This document shows positions 37,679-45,944 of a stretch of DNA of 64,000 nucleotides, piece after piece. The translations under genes were made by a program, and so were the position numbers. The DNA lies in the NCBI RefSeq assembly GCF_014863585.1, contig NZ_CP062253.1, forward strand, positions 3,312,501 to 3,376,500. The letters are read 5' to 3'. The notes under the pieces are model-generated. The model saw only the letters and a list, made by a program, of their open reading frames with translations. It was not told the origin of the DNA and did no database searches. This stretch comes from Pseudomonas gozinkensis (GTDB lineage Bacteria > Pseudomonadota > Gammaproteobacteria > Pseudomonadales > Pseudomonadaceae). Numbering within the stretch: the first letter of the stretch is position 1; every line of letters begins with the position of its first letter.

Positions 37679-37736
37679 AACCGTAGCTTCTACGCAAAAA
37701 GCTTCGACACAAAACAACAAAAAAAGAGTGGTGAAC

Positions 37737-40688
37737 ATGGACGTACGCATCAAGCCGATTTCGGTCGGCACCCTGCTGCTTGTGATTTCTGCAGCCCAGG
37801 CCCAGGGCCAATACCTCGAAGCCGGTAAACCCGGCGATCCGGCCAGTTGGCGCAGCGCCGAATTCCTGCGTGACTGGGGCCTGGGTCGAATGCAGGCCGA
37901 TCAGGCCTATGCCGCTGGCATCACCGGCAAGGGTGTGAAAATCGGCGCGCTGGACTCCGGTTTCGACGCGGCCCATCCCGAGTTCGCCCGTGATCGTTAT
38001 AACCCGGTACTGGCCAGCGGCAGCTACCTCGACGGCTCGCTGTTCAACGTCAACGGCACCCTGAATCCGAACAACGACTCCCACGGCACCCACGTCGTCG
38101 GCACCATGGGCGCATCCCGCGATGGCACCGGCATGCATGGCGTGGCTTACAACGCACAGATCTACGTCGGCAACACCAACAAGAACGACAGTTTCCTGTT
38201 CGGTCCCAACCCCGATCCGCGCTACTTCAAAGCGGTGTACGACGCCCTGGCCGATGCCGGTGTGCGGGCGATCAACAACAGTTGGGGCAGTCAGCCGCCG
38301 GATGTCAGCTACCGAACCCTCGCCGATCTGCATGCCGCTTATGCCCAGCACTGGAACAAGGGCACCTGGCTCGACGCGGCGGCGGACGTTTCCCGTCGCG
38401 GCGTGATCAATGTGTTCAGCGCCGGCAACAGCGGCTACCCCAACGCCAGCGTGCGCTCGGCGCTGCCGTACTTCCAGCCGGATCTGGAAGGCCATTGGCT
38501 GGCGGTCTCCGGGCTCGATCAAAGCAACCAACAGAAGTACAACCAGTGCGGCATCGCCAAATACTGGTGCATCACCACGCCGGGGGCGAAGATCGACAGC
38601 ACCATTCCCGACGGCGGTTACGCGATCAAGTCCGGCACCTCGATGGCCGCGCCGCACGCCACCGGCGCACTGGCGCTGGTGATGGAGCGCTATCCGTACA
38701 TGAACAACCAGCAGGCACTCGAAGTGCTGCTGACCACGGCCACTCAGCTCGACGGTTCGGTGACCGACGCGCCGACCGAGCGAGTCGGCTGGGGCGTGGC
38801 CAACCTGTACCGGGCGATGCGCGGGCCGGGGCAATTGCTCGGGGCGTTCGACGCCAACCTGGCAGCCGGGCAGAGCGATGTCTGGAGCAATGACATCAGC
38901 GACAAAGCGCTGATCCAGCGCCAGCGCGAAGACCTCGCCGAGCACAATGCCTGGCAGCAAACCCTGCAAAACAAAGGCTGGCAGAACGGCGTTCCGGCCG
39001 GCGCCAGCCAACAGGATCAGACCGATTACGCCGTGGGCATGGCTCGCGATGCAGCGGCGTCCGGTCGGTTGTATCAGGGCAGCCTGATCAAGTCCGGCGA
39101 CGGGCGACTGATTCTGACCGGTGAAAACACTTATCGCGGGCCGACCACGGTCAATGGCGGCCTGCTGACGGTCAATGGTTCGCTGACCTCGGCCGTAACC
39201 GTCAATGACGGCGGCACCCTCGGCGGCTCCGGACGAATCGGCGCACTGACCGCCAACAGTGGCGGGCGCGTGGCACCGGGCAATTCCATCGGCACGTTGA
39301 ATGTCGCCGGTGACGTAACCTTCACGCCGGGCTCGACTTACGCCGTGGAGCTGTCTCCCACCAGCAGCGACCGCATCGTCGCCGGCGGCATGGCGTCCAT
39401 CAACGGCGCCACCGTAAGCCTGTCGCTGGAAAACAGCCCGACGCTACTCAGCACCACCGAGGCCAGAAGCCTGCTCGGCCGGCAGTACGACATTCTGCAA
39501 GCAGCGGGTGGCATCCAGGGCCGGTTCGGCGCGGTGCTGCCGGATTACCTGTTCATCGGTGGCAGCCTGTCCTACAGCGACAACGGCATCGGTTTGAATG
39601 TCGAGCGCAACGGGACATCGTTCGCCAGCGTCGGCCAGACACCCAATCAACGCTCCGTAGCCACGGCGGTCGAAGGTCTGGGCGCGGGCAATTCCGTTTA
39701 CGAAAGCCTGCTGTTGTCGGCCACCGCCAGTGACGCGCAACAAGCCTTTCAACAGTTGAGCGGCGAAATCTATCCGGCGCTCGGCTCGGTGCTGATCAAC
39801 GACAGCCGCCAACTGCGCGATGCCATCGGCGAACGCCTGCACGATGCGCAAGCCACGCAAAGCAATGGCTGGATCAAGGCCCTCGGCGCCTGGGGTACAT
39901 CCGACTCGCGCCACGACACTGCTGGATACAGCACGTCGATTGGCGGCTTGCTGGCAGGTGTCGACGGTGCCGTCGACGAGCAGACCCGCATCGGTCTGGT
40001 CACCGGTTACAGCGACAGTTCGCTGAGCATGGGCTCGGGCAAGCATTCCTCGGCCAAGGTCGACAGCTATCACCTCGGCGCCTACGCCGGTCACGAGATC
40101 GGCGCCTGGCGCCTGAGCACGGGCGCCGCCTACAGCTGGCATCGCGCCGATGTGAAGCGCGACTTGCAGTACGGCAACGTCAGCGCCAAGCAGAAAGCCA
40201 AGGTCGATGCCGCCACTACTCAAGTGTTCGGCGAAGCGGCTTATCGGCTGAACCTGCAACCGCTGGCCCTGGAGCCGTTCGCCAATCTGGCCTACGTACA
40301 CCTCGACACCGACGGCTTCACCGAGAAGGGCGATGCCGCCGCACTGAAAAGCGGCGACGACCAGCGCGACGCAGTGTTGAGCACCCTCGGCGTGCGGGCG
40401 ATCAAGACGTTTGATTTGTCATCTGCGCAGAAACTTGATGTGAGCGGGCATCTGGGCTGGCAGCACAGCCTGACCGACATCGACTCCGAACAGCATTTGC
40501 GCTTCGCCAGCGGCAGCGCGCCGTACACGGTCGAAAGCTCGCCACTGGTGCGCGACGCCGCACTGGTCGGCGTGCAGGCCAGTCTGGCACTGACCCGCGA
40601 CGTGCGGGTGAACCTCGATTACACCGGACAACTGGCCAGCCGCGAGAAGCAGCACGGCGTGGGCCTGAGCCTGAACTGGCAGTTCTGA
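37737..40688 (+). CDS. pspA: Autotransporter subtilisin-like serine protease (PspA type)
   Basis: A 983-residue secreted protease using type V secretion. A Sec signal (about 1-22) is followed by an S8 peptidase domain with Asp73 (ALDSGFD), His116 (SHGTHVVG) and Ser302 (SGTSMAAPHATG). A passenger-associated repeat (LILTGENTYRGPTTVNGG) and beta-helix stem follow. The last 260 residues form the autotransporter barrel, ending in LSLNWQF with the terminal Phe. I start it at ATG 37737; the frame opens at 37644, inside aprF. It lies 58 bases after aprF and is a close paralog of the next gene. Confidence 0.92.
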   Translation: MDVRIKPISVGTLLLVISAAQAQGQYLEAGKPGDPASWRSAEFLRDWGLGRMQADQAYAAGITGKGVKIGALDSGFDAAHPEFARDRYNPVLASGSYLDGSLFNVNGTLNPNNDSHGTHVVGTMGASRDGTGMHGVAYNAQIYVGNTNKNDSFLFGPNPDPRYFKAVYDALADAGVRAINNSWGSQPPDVSYRTLADLHAAYAQHWNKGTWLDAAADVSRRGVINVFSAGNSGYPNASVRSALPYFQPDLEGHWLAVSGLDQSNQQKYNQCGIAKYWCITTPGAKIDSTIPDGGYAIKSGTSMAAPHATGALALVMERYPYMNNQQALEVLLTTATQLDGSVTDAPTERVGWGVANLYRAMRGPGQLLGAFDANLAAGQSDVWSNDISDKALIQRQREDLAEHNAWQQTLQNKGWQNGVPAGASQQDQTDYAVGMARDAAASGRLYQGSLIKSGDGRLILTGENTYRGPTTVNGGLLTVNGSLTSAVTVNDGGTLGGSGRIGALTANSGGRVAPGNSIGTLNVAGDVTFTPGSTYAVELSPTSSDRIVAGGMASINGATVSLSLENSPTLLSTTEARSLLGRQYDILQAAGGIQGRFGAVLPDYLFIGGSLSYSDNGIGLNVERNGTSFASVGQTPNQRSVATAVEGLGAGNSVYESLLLSATASDAQQAFQQLSGEIYPALGSVLINDSRQLRDAIGERLHDAQATQSNGWIKALGAWGTSDSRHDTAGYSTSIGGLLAGVDGAVDEQTRIGLVTGYSDSSLSMGSGKHSSAKVDSYHLGAYAGHEIGAWRLSTGAAYSWHRADVKRDLQYGNVSAKQKAKVDAATTQVFGEAAYRLNLQPLALEPFANLAYVHLDTDGFTEKGDAAALKSGDDQRDAVLSTLGVRAIKTFDLSSAQKLDVSGHLGWQHSLTDIDSEQHLRFASGSAPYTVESSPLVRDAALVGVQASLALTRDVRVNLDYTGQLASREKQHGVGLSLNWQF

Positions 40689-40700
40689 CGGATCGCAACT

Positions 40701-40855
40701 GATCGGTTTGATCGGTTTGATCGGTTTGATCGTTCCCACGCTCCGCGTGGGAATGCAGCCCGTGACGCTCCGCGTCACTGGACGCGGAGCGTCCCTAGAG
40801 GCATTCCCACGCAGAGCGTGGGAACGATCAGGGGGAGAGCGTGGGAACGATCACG
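40701..40855. repeat. Tandem 9-mers plus palindromic REP-like cluster between pspA and pspB
   Basis: Three exact tandem copies of GATCGGTTT (40701-40727) lead into four short palindromes: TTCCCACGC-TCC-GCGTGGGAA (40733-40753), GTGACGC-TCC-GCGTCAC (40762-40778), GGACGC-GGA-GCGTCC (40780-40794) and TTCCCACGC-AGA-GCGTGGGAA (40804-40824). A 17-base unit GAGCGTGGGAACGATCA recurs at 40814 and 40836. This looks like a REP-type element array and may act as an RNA stabiliser or terminator within the operon. Confidence 0.8.
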
Positions 40856-40903
40856 AGGCTGAACACACGGATTTTTCGCAACATCACTAAGGAAGGTCGC
40901 TGG

Positions 40904-43900
40904 ATGAAAAACAACAACACCCCCGCGCAATCGGGTGGATGCTTTCGCCTGAAAACTCTCAATTTCGCCTTGCTCTGCGCGCTGGCCACCTGGGGCAGTG
41001 CACACGCGGCGCCCTACGTGGAAAGCGGTCGGGCAGGGGATCCGGGCAGTTGGCGCAGCGCCGAATTCCAGGCCGACTGGGGCCTGGGCGCCATCGGGGC
41101 GGATCACGCCTACGCCGCCGGTTACACCGGTAAAGGCGTGAAACTGGGGATCTTCGATCAGCCGGTCTACGCCGCGCACCCGGAGTTTTCCGGCAGTAAC
41201 AAGGTCATCACCCTGGTGACCTCGGGGATCCGCGAATACACCGATCCGTACATCCCGGTCAAAGCCGGGGACGCGTTCCGTTATGACGGTTCGCCCTCGG
41301 TCGGTTCCGACGGCAAACTCGGCGCCCACGGCACCCACGTTGGCGGTATCGCCGCCGGCAGCCGTGACGGCGGGCCGATGCACGGCGTGGCGTTCGGCGC
41401 GCAGATCATCAGTGCAGACAACGGCGACCCGGGCCCGGAAGACGGCATCGTGCGCGGCAACGACGGCGCGGTGTACAAGGCCGGCTGGGATGCGCTGATC
41501 GCCAGCGGCGCGCGGATCATCAACAACAGCTGGGGGATCGGCATCACCGATCGCTTCGACCTCGGCGGCCGTGACCCGGCGTACCCGCACTTCACCGTCA
41601 ACGACGCGCAACTGCAGTTCAACGAAATCCGCACACTGCTGGGCACCAAACCCGGCGGCGCCTACGACGGTGCCATCGCTGCCGCGCGCAGCGGGATCGT
41701 GACGATTTTTGCAGCGGGCAACGACTACAACCTGAATAACCCGGATGCCATCGCCGGCCTCGGCTACTTCGTGCCGGACATCGCGCCGAACTGGATCACC
41801 GTCGCCGCCCTGCAAAAGAACCCGGATCTGGCCAGCGCCAACCCGTACATCATGAGTACGTTCTCTTCGCGTTGCGGTTACACCGCGAGTTTCTGCGTCT
41901 CGGCACCGGGTACGAAAATCTTCAGTTCGATCATCGAAGGCACCAACGCCGACAACCTGACCACCGGCTACAAGAACTACAACGGCACCTCGATGGCCGC
42001 GCCCCACGTGGCCGGTTCCATGGCGGTGCTGATGGAGCGCTTCCCGTACATGTCCGGCGATCAGGTCGCCAGCGTGTTGCGCACCACGGCCACCGACCTC
42101 GGCGCACCGGGCATCGACGCCCTGTATGGCTGGGGCATGATCAACCTGCGCAAGGGCATCGACGGCCCGGCGATGTTCGTCACCGAGCAGGACATTCCCG
42201 AAGAGTTTCGCATCCAGGGCGCCTACGGCTCCGGCCAGTTCGTGGCCGATCTGCCGGGCATCGGCGCGATCATCGATGCGGGCAAACCCACCGAGCGCGT
42301 GTGCAACGACATCACCTGCGGACTCGACACCTGGCGCAACGACATCTCCGGCCATGGTGGTCTGACCAAACAGGGCATCGGCACCCTGGTGCTGACCGGC
42401 AATAACACCTACAGCGGTCCCACCCTGGTCAATCAGGGCCGACTGGCAATCAACGGCTCGCTGCAATCGGCGGTCACGGTCAATGACGGCGGCATCCTCG
42501 GTGGTAACGGCCGTATCGCCGCGCTGACCGCCAACAGCGGCGGCACCGTGGCGCCGGGCAATTCCATCGGCACCTTGAACGTGGCCGGTGACGTGACCTT
42601 CGCGCCAGGTTCGACCTATGCGGTGGAAGTGTCGCCAACCAGCAGCGACCGGATCGTCGCCGGTGGCAAAGCAGTGATTGAGGGGGCGACCGTGACCATG
42701 TCCCTGGAAAACAGCCCGACGTTGTTGACCACCGGCGAAGTGAGAAGCCTGCTGGGCACCCAGTTCAACATCTTGCAGGCAGCGGGCGGCATTGAAGGGC
42801 AGTTCGGACAAGTGTTGCCCGACTACGCGTTCCTAGGCGGCACCCTGGCTTACTCGGCAAGCGGTGTGCAACTGGACGTCGGCCGTAACGGCGCCTCGTT
42901 CGCCAGTGTCGGCCTGACGCCGAACCAGCGCGCGGTCGGTGCTGCCGCCGAACGCCTCGGCGCCGGCAATGCGTTGTTCGAAACCCTGTTGCTGTCGCCG
43001 TCGGCGGCCGCTGCGCAGGATGCCTTCCAGCAACTGTCCGGCGAGATTCATCCGGCCATCGGCACGCTGCTGATCAACGACAGCCGCTACCTGCGCGATG
43101 CTGTGGGCGAACGTCTGCGCGAGCGCGATCTGTTCGATGCCGGCGCGCCGACCGATGATCGCAGCAACGCCTGGCTCAAAGTGCTCGGCGCCTGGGGCAA
43201 GAGCGATGGCGGGTCGAAATACGCCGACTCCACCAGCTCCATCGGCGGCCTGCTGGCCGGTGTCGACGGCTTGATCGCTGAAGATACCCGTCTGGGTTTC
43301 GTTACTGGTTATAGCGACAGCTCGTTGAGCATGGGCGAGGGCACACATTCGTCTGCCTCGGTCGACAGCTATCACCTGGGCGCGTACCTGGGGCATCAGA
43401 TCGATGCGCTGCGCCTGACCGCCGGTGCGGCCTACAGCTGGCATCGCATCGACGTCAAACGCGACCTGCAGTTCGGTGGCGTCAGCGGCAAACAGAAAAC
43501 CAAGCGCGATGCGACCACCGCGCAACTGTTCACCGAAGCGGCCTACGACCTTGGCTTGCAACCGATGAATCTGGAGCCGTTCGCCAATCTGGCCTACGTG
43601 CACCTCAACAGCGACAGCTTCACCGAGAAAGGTGATGCCGCCGCACTGAAGGGCGGCGAAGACAACCGCGATGTAGTGTTGTCGACCCTCGGTGTGCGGG
43701 CCAAACGCACGTTTGCCCTGTCGGAGAAACACCAGCTGGAACTGGGCGCAAGCCTGGGCTGGCAGCACAATCTGAGCAGCGTGGATTCCGACAGTCACTT
43801 GGCCTTCGTCAATGGCAACAGTGCATTCACCGTGCAAAGTGTGTCGATGGATCGAGATGCAGCGGTGGTCGGCGTGCGCGCCGGGCTGGCGCTCAATCGC

Positions 43901-43990
43901 GATGTCCGGGTCAACCTGGACTACAACGGGCTGATCGGCTCCAACGAAAAGGACCACGGTGTGGGCCTGACGCTGGACTGGCAGTTCTAA
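40904..43990 (+). CDS. pspB: Autotransporter subtilisin-like serine protease (PspB type)
   Basis: A 1028-residue paralog of the preceding protease. It has a long signal region (about 1-36, ending AHA), an S8 domain with Asp85 (GIFDQPVY), His142 (AHGTHVGG) and Ser363 (NGTSMAAPHVAG), a repeat stem (LVLTGNNTYSGPTLVNQG) and an autotransporter barrel ending LTLDWQF. The stem and barrel are very similar to pspA, while the catalytic part differs more and carries extra loops. ATG 40904 follows GGAAGG. A strong terminator follows, so the lipase genes are probably transcribed separately. Confidence 0.92.
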   Translation: MKNNNTPAQSGGCFRLKTLNFALLCALATWGSAHAAPYVESGRAGDPGSWRSAEFQADWGLGAIGADHAYAAGYTGKGVKLGIFDQPVYAAHPEFSGSNKVITLVTSGIREYTDPYIPVKAGDAFRYDGSPSVGSDGKLGAHGTHVGGIAAGSRDGGPMHGVAFGAQIISADNGDPGPEDGIVRGNDGAVYKAGWDALIASGARIINNSWGIGITDRFDLGGRDPAYPHFTVNDAQLQFNEIRTLLGTKPGGAYDGAIAAARSGIVTIFAAGNDYNLNNPDAIAGLGYFVPDIAPNWITVAALQKNPDLASANPYIMSTFSSRCGYTASFCVSAPGTKIFSSIIEGTNADNLTTGYKNYNGTSMAAPHVAGSMAVLMERFPYMSGDQVASVLRTTATDLGAPGIDALYGWGMINLRKGIDGPAMFVTEQDIPEEFRIQGAYGSGQFVADLPGIGAIIDAGKPTERVCNDITCGLDTWRNDISGHGGLTKQGIGTLVLTGNNTYSGPTLVNQGRLAINGSLQSAVTVNDGGILGGNGRIAALTANSGGTVAPGNSIGTLNVAGDVTFAPGSTYAVEVSPTSSDRIVAGGKAVIEGATVTMSLENSPTLLTTGEVRSLLGTQFNILQAAGGIEGQFGQVLPDYAFLGGTLAYSASGVQLDVGRNGASFASVGLTPNQRAVGAAAERLGAGNALFETLLLSPSAAAAQDAFQQLSGEIHPAIGTLLINDSRYLRDAVGERLRERDLFDAGAPTDDRSNAWLKVLGAWGKSDGGSKYADSTSSIGGLLAGVDGLIAEDTRLGFVTGYSDSSLSMGEGTHSSASVDSYHLGAYLGHQIDALRLTAGAAYSWHRIDVKRDLQFGGVSGKQKTKRDATTAQLFTEAAYDLGLQPMNLEPFANLAYVHLNSDSFTEKGDAAALKGGEDNRDVVLSTLGVRAKRTFALSEKHQLELGASLGWQHNLSSVDSDSHLAFVNGNSAFTVQSVSMDRDAAVVGVRAGLALNRDVRVNLDYNGLIGSNEKDHGVGLTLDWQF

Positions 43991-43997
43991 GGGGTAG

Positions 43998-44026
43998 CGG
44001 CAGTTCTTTCGAGAACTGCCGTTTTT
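43998..44026 (+). terminator. Terminator after pspB
   Basis: Perfect 10-bp stem CGGCAGTTCT / AGAACTGCCG closed by a stable TTCG tetraloop and followed by TTTTT. Confidence 0.92.
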
Positions 44027-44047
44027 GAAAGGAAGAGAGAGCACAAC

Positions 44048-45736
44048 ATGGGATTGTTCGATTACAAAAATGCCGACGGCAAAGCGCTGTACAGCGATGC
44101 GATCGCCCTGACGCTGTATGCCTACACGCCGACCGGGCAAGCTTTGCCCGGCACTGGCTGGAAGCCGATCGGCGCCACGGCGCTGGGCTATCAGGGCAAG
44201 GTCGGGGCGCAGGGCACGTTCTTCGGTGAGAAGGACGGTTTCACCAGCGCCGAAGCCGAAGTGCTCGGCAAGTACGACGCCGCGGGCAAACTGATCGGCA
44301 TCGGCGTGGCCTTCCGGGGCACCGGCGGGCTGGGTTACAGCGACACCTTTGGCGACATGAAAAACAATCTGCTGGCTGCCATCGGCCCGACGGATTACGC
44401 CACCCAGTACGCGAAAAACGCTTTCGACAACCTGCTCAAGTCGGTGGCGGCTTTCGCCGTCGCCCATGGCATCGCGGCCAAGGACGTAATGATCAGCGGC
44501 CACAGCCTCGGCGGTCTCGGGGTCAACAGCGTGGCGGAGTTGAGCGCGAGCAACTGGGGCGGGTTCTTCAAGGACGCCAACTACATTTCGTTCGCCTCGC
44601 CGACCCAGAGCAGCACCGGCACCAACGTGCTGAACATCGGTTACGAGAACGACCCGGTGTTCCGTGTACTCGACGGCACCACGTTCAGTACCGCGTCGAT
44701 GGGCAAGCACGACAAGCCGCACGATTCGACCACCGACAACATCGTCAACTTCAACGACAACTACGCGTCCACCGCGCAGAACCTCGTGCCGTTCAGCATC
44801 GCCAATCCGCTGAACTGGTCGGCCCACAGCTCGCTGGGGTATGCCGACGGCCTGAATCGGGTGATCGCGTCGAAGTTCTACGGCCTGACGCACAAGGACT
44901 CGACGATCATCGTCTCCAACCTTGAGGAAGCGTCGCGGGGCAAGACCTGGGTCGAGGATCTGGGCCGCAGCGGCGAGCCGCACGCCGGCAGCACGTTCAT
45001 CATCGGCACCGACAGCGGCGACTGGCTCAAGGGCGGGGCGAGCAACGACTTCCTGGAAGGCCTGGGCGGTGATGACCGTTTCCGTGACGACGGCGGCTTC
45101 AACATCCTGCTCGGCGGCCAGGGCCACAACACCTTCGAGCTGCAAAAGCCGCTGCAGAACTTCAGCTTCGCCAACGACGGCGACGGCACGCTGTACGTGC
45201 GTGACGCCTACGGCGGCATCAGCATGACCCGTGACATCGGCGCGCTGGTGAGCAAGGAGTCGGGGTCGTGGTGGGGCAGCAAGGAAATCTCCTGGACCGT
45301 CACCGCCAAAGGCCTGGCCAACGGTGCCGAACTGACCCAGTACAACCATTCGCTCAGCGGCGGCGCCATGGGCGACACCCTCAAAGCCACCGCCGACGGC
45401 GACTGGCTGTTCGGCCTGGGCGGCAACGATCACCTGATAAGCGACAAGGCCCACGTGACCTTCGTCGGTGGCGCCGGCAACGACGTGATGAGCGCGGTGG
45501 GTGGCAACAACACCTTCCTGTTCAGCGGCGCCTTCGGTTTTGACGCAATCAACGGCTACCAGGGCAGCGACAAACTGGTGTTCATGGGCGTCGAGGGCGC
45601 GGGGCAGGGCTACGACTACAAGCAACACGCGTCGCAGTCCGGAAGCGATACCGTGCTGAAGATTGGCGACTTTGCCGTGACGCTGGTCGGCGTAGGTGTG
45701 GCTAACCTGTCGGATTCGAGTTTCGTCTTCGCCTGA
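44048..45736 (+). CDS. pueB: Family I.3 RTX lipase/polyurethanase, short form (PueB type)
   Basis: A 562-residue secreted lipase. The nucleophile elbow GHSLGG gives Ser153; MGLFDYKNADGKALYSDAIALTLYAY at the N-terminus is typical. Calcium-binding glycine-rich repeats (GGASNDFLEGLGGDDRF, GGAGNDV) and the C-terminal signal DSSFVFA mark it as a type I secretion substrate, presumably of AprDEF. Compared with the next gene it lacks about 50 residues after YAY, where family I.3 lipases carry the first lid. The start follows a GGAAGAGAGA site just after the pspB terminator. The name follows the shorter of two Pseudomonas polyurethanases and is tentative. Confidence 0.88.
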   Translation: MGLFDYKNADGKALYSDAIALTLYAYTPTGQALPGTGWKPIGATALGYQGKVGAQGTFFGEKDGFTSAEAEVLGKYDAAGKLIGIGVAFRGTGGLGYSDTFGDMKNNLLAAIGPTDYATQYAKNAFDNLLKSVAAFAVAHGIAAKDVMISGHSLGGLGVNSVAELSASNWGGFFKDANYISFASPTQSSTGTNVLNIGYENDPVFRVLDGTTFSTASMGKHDKPHDSTTDNIVNFNDNYASTAQNLVPFSIANPLNWSAHSSLGYADGLNRVIASKFYGLTHKDSTIIVSNLEEASRGKTWVEDLGRSGEPHAGSTFIIGTDSGDWLKGGASNDFLEGLGGDDRFRDDGGFNILLGGQGHNTFELQKPLQNFSFANDGDGTLYVRDAYGGISMTRDIGALVSKESGSWWGSKEISWTVTAKGLANGAELTQYNHSLSGGAMGDTLKATADGDWLFGLGGNDHLISDKAHVTFVGGAGNDVMSAVGGNNTFLFSGAFGFDAINGYQGSDKLVFMGVEGAGQGYDYKQHASQSGSDTVLKIGDFAVTLVGVGVANLSDSSFVFA

Positions 45737-45744
45737 CAAACCTT

Positions 45745-45850
45745 GTAGGAGCGAGCTTGCTCGCGAAGAGGGCGTGTCAGTCACCCAACCGGTAACTGAC
45801 AGACCGCTATCGCGAGCAAGTCGAATCGTCGCACCGTCGCTCCCACATTG
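45745..45850. repeat. REP/REPIN element
   Basis: TGTAGGAGCGAGCTTGCTCG at the left and its interrupted inverse (TCGCGAGCAAG...TCGCTCCCACA) at the right flank a central segment. This is a common palindromic repeat of P. fluorescens-group genomes, here in the gap between the two lipase genes. Confidence 0.8.
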
Positions 45851-45944
45851 TGACTGTGTAGTAAATGCTCCGGGGCGCCTCGGGAGGGGCGTTCTGGTTG
45901 TGAGCTATCTCTGAACAATTCCAACAAAGAGAGAGGCAACAGCA

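Noticed and set aside
40701..40855. CRISPR-like array
   Set aside because: The repeats are short palindromes of different sequence without uniform spacers, and no cas genes are near.
42833..45784. 983-codon minus-strand ORF across pspB and pueB
   Set aside because: It spans two clear genes and a terminator, and its product has the Val/Ala/Asp/Gly-rich look of an antisense translation.
45737..45944. Insertion-sequence remnant between the lipases
   Set aside because: Only REP-type palindromes are present; there is no transposase fragment or target duplication.
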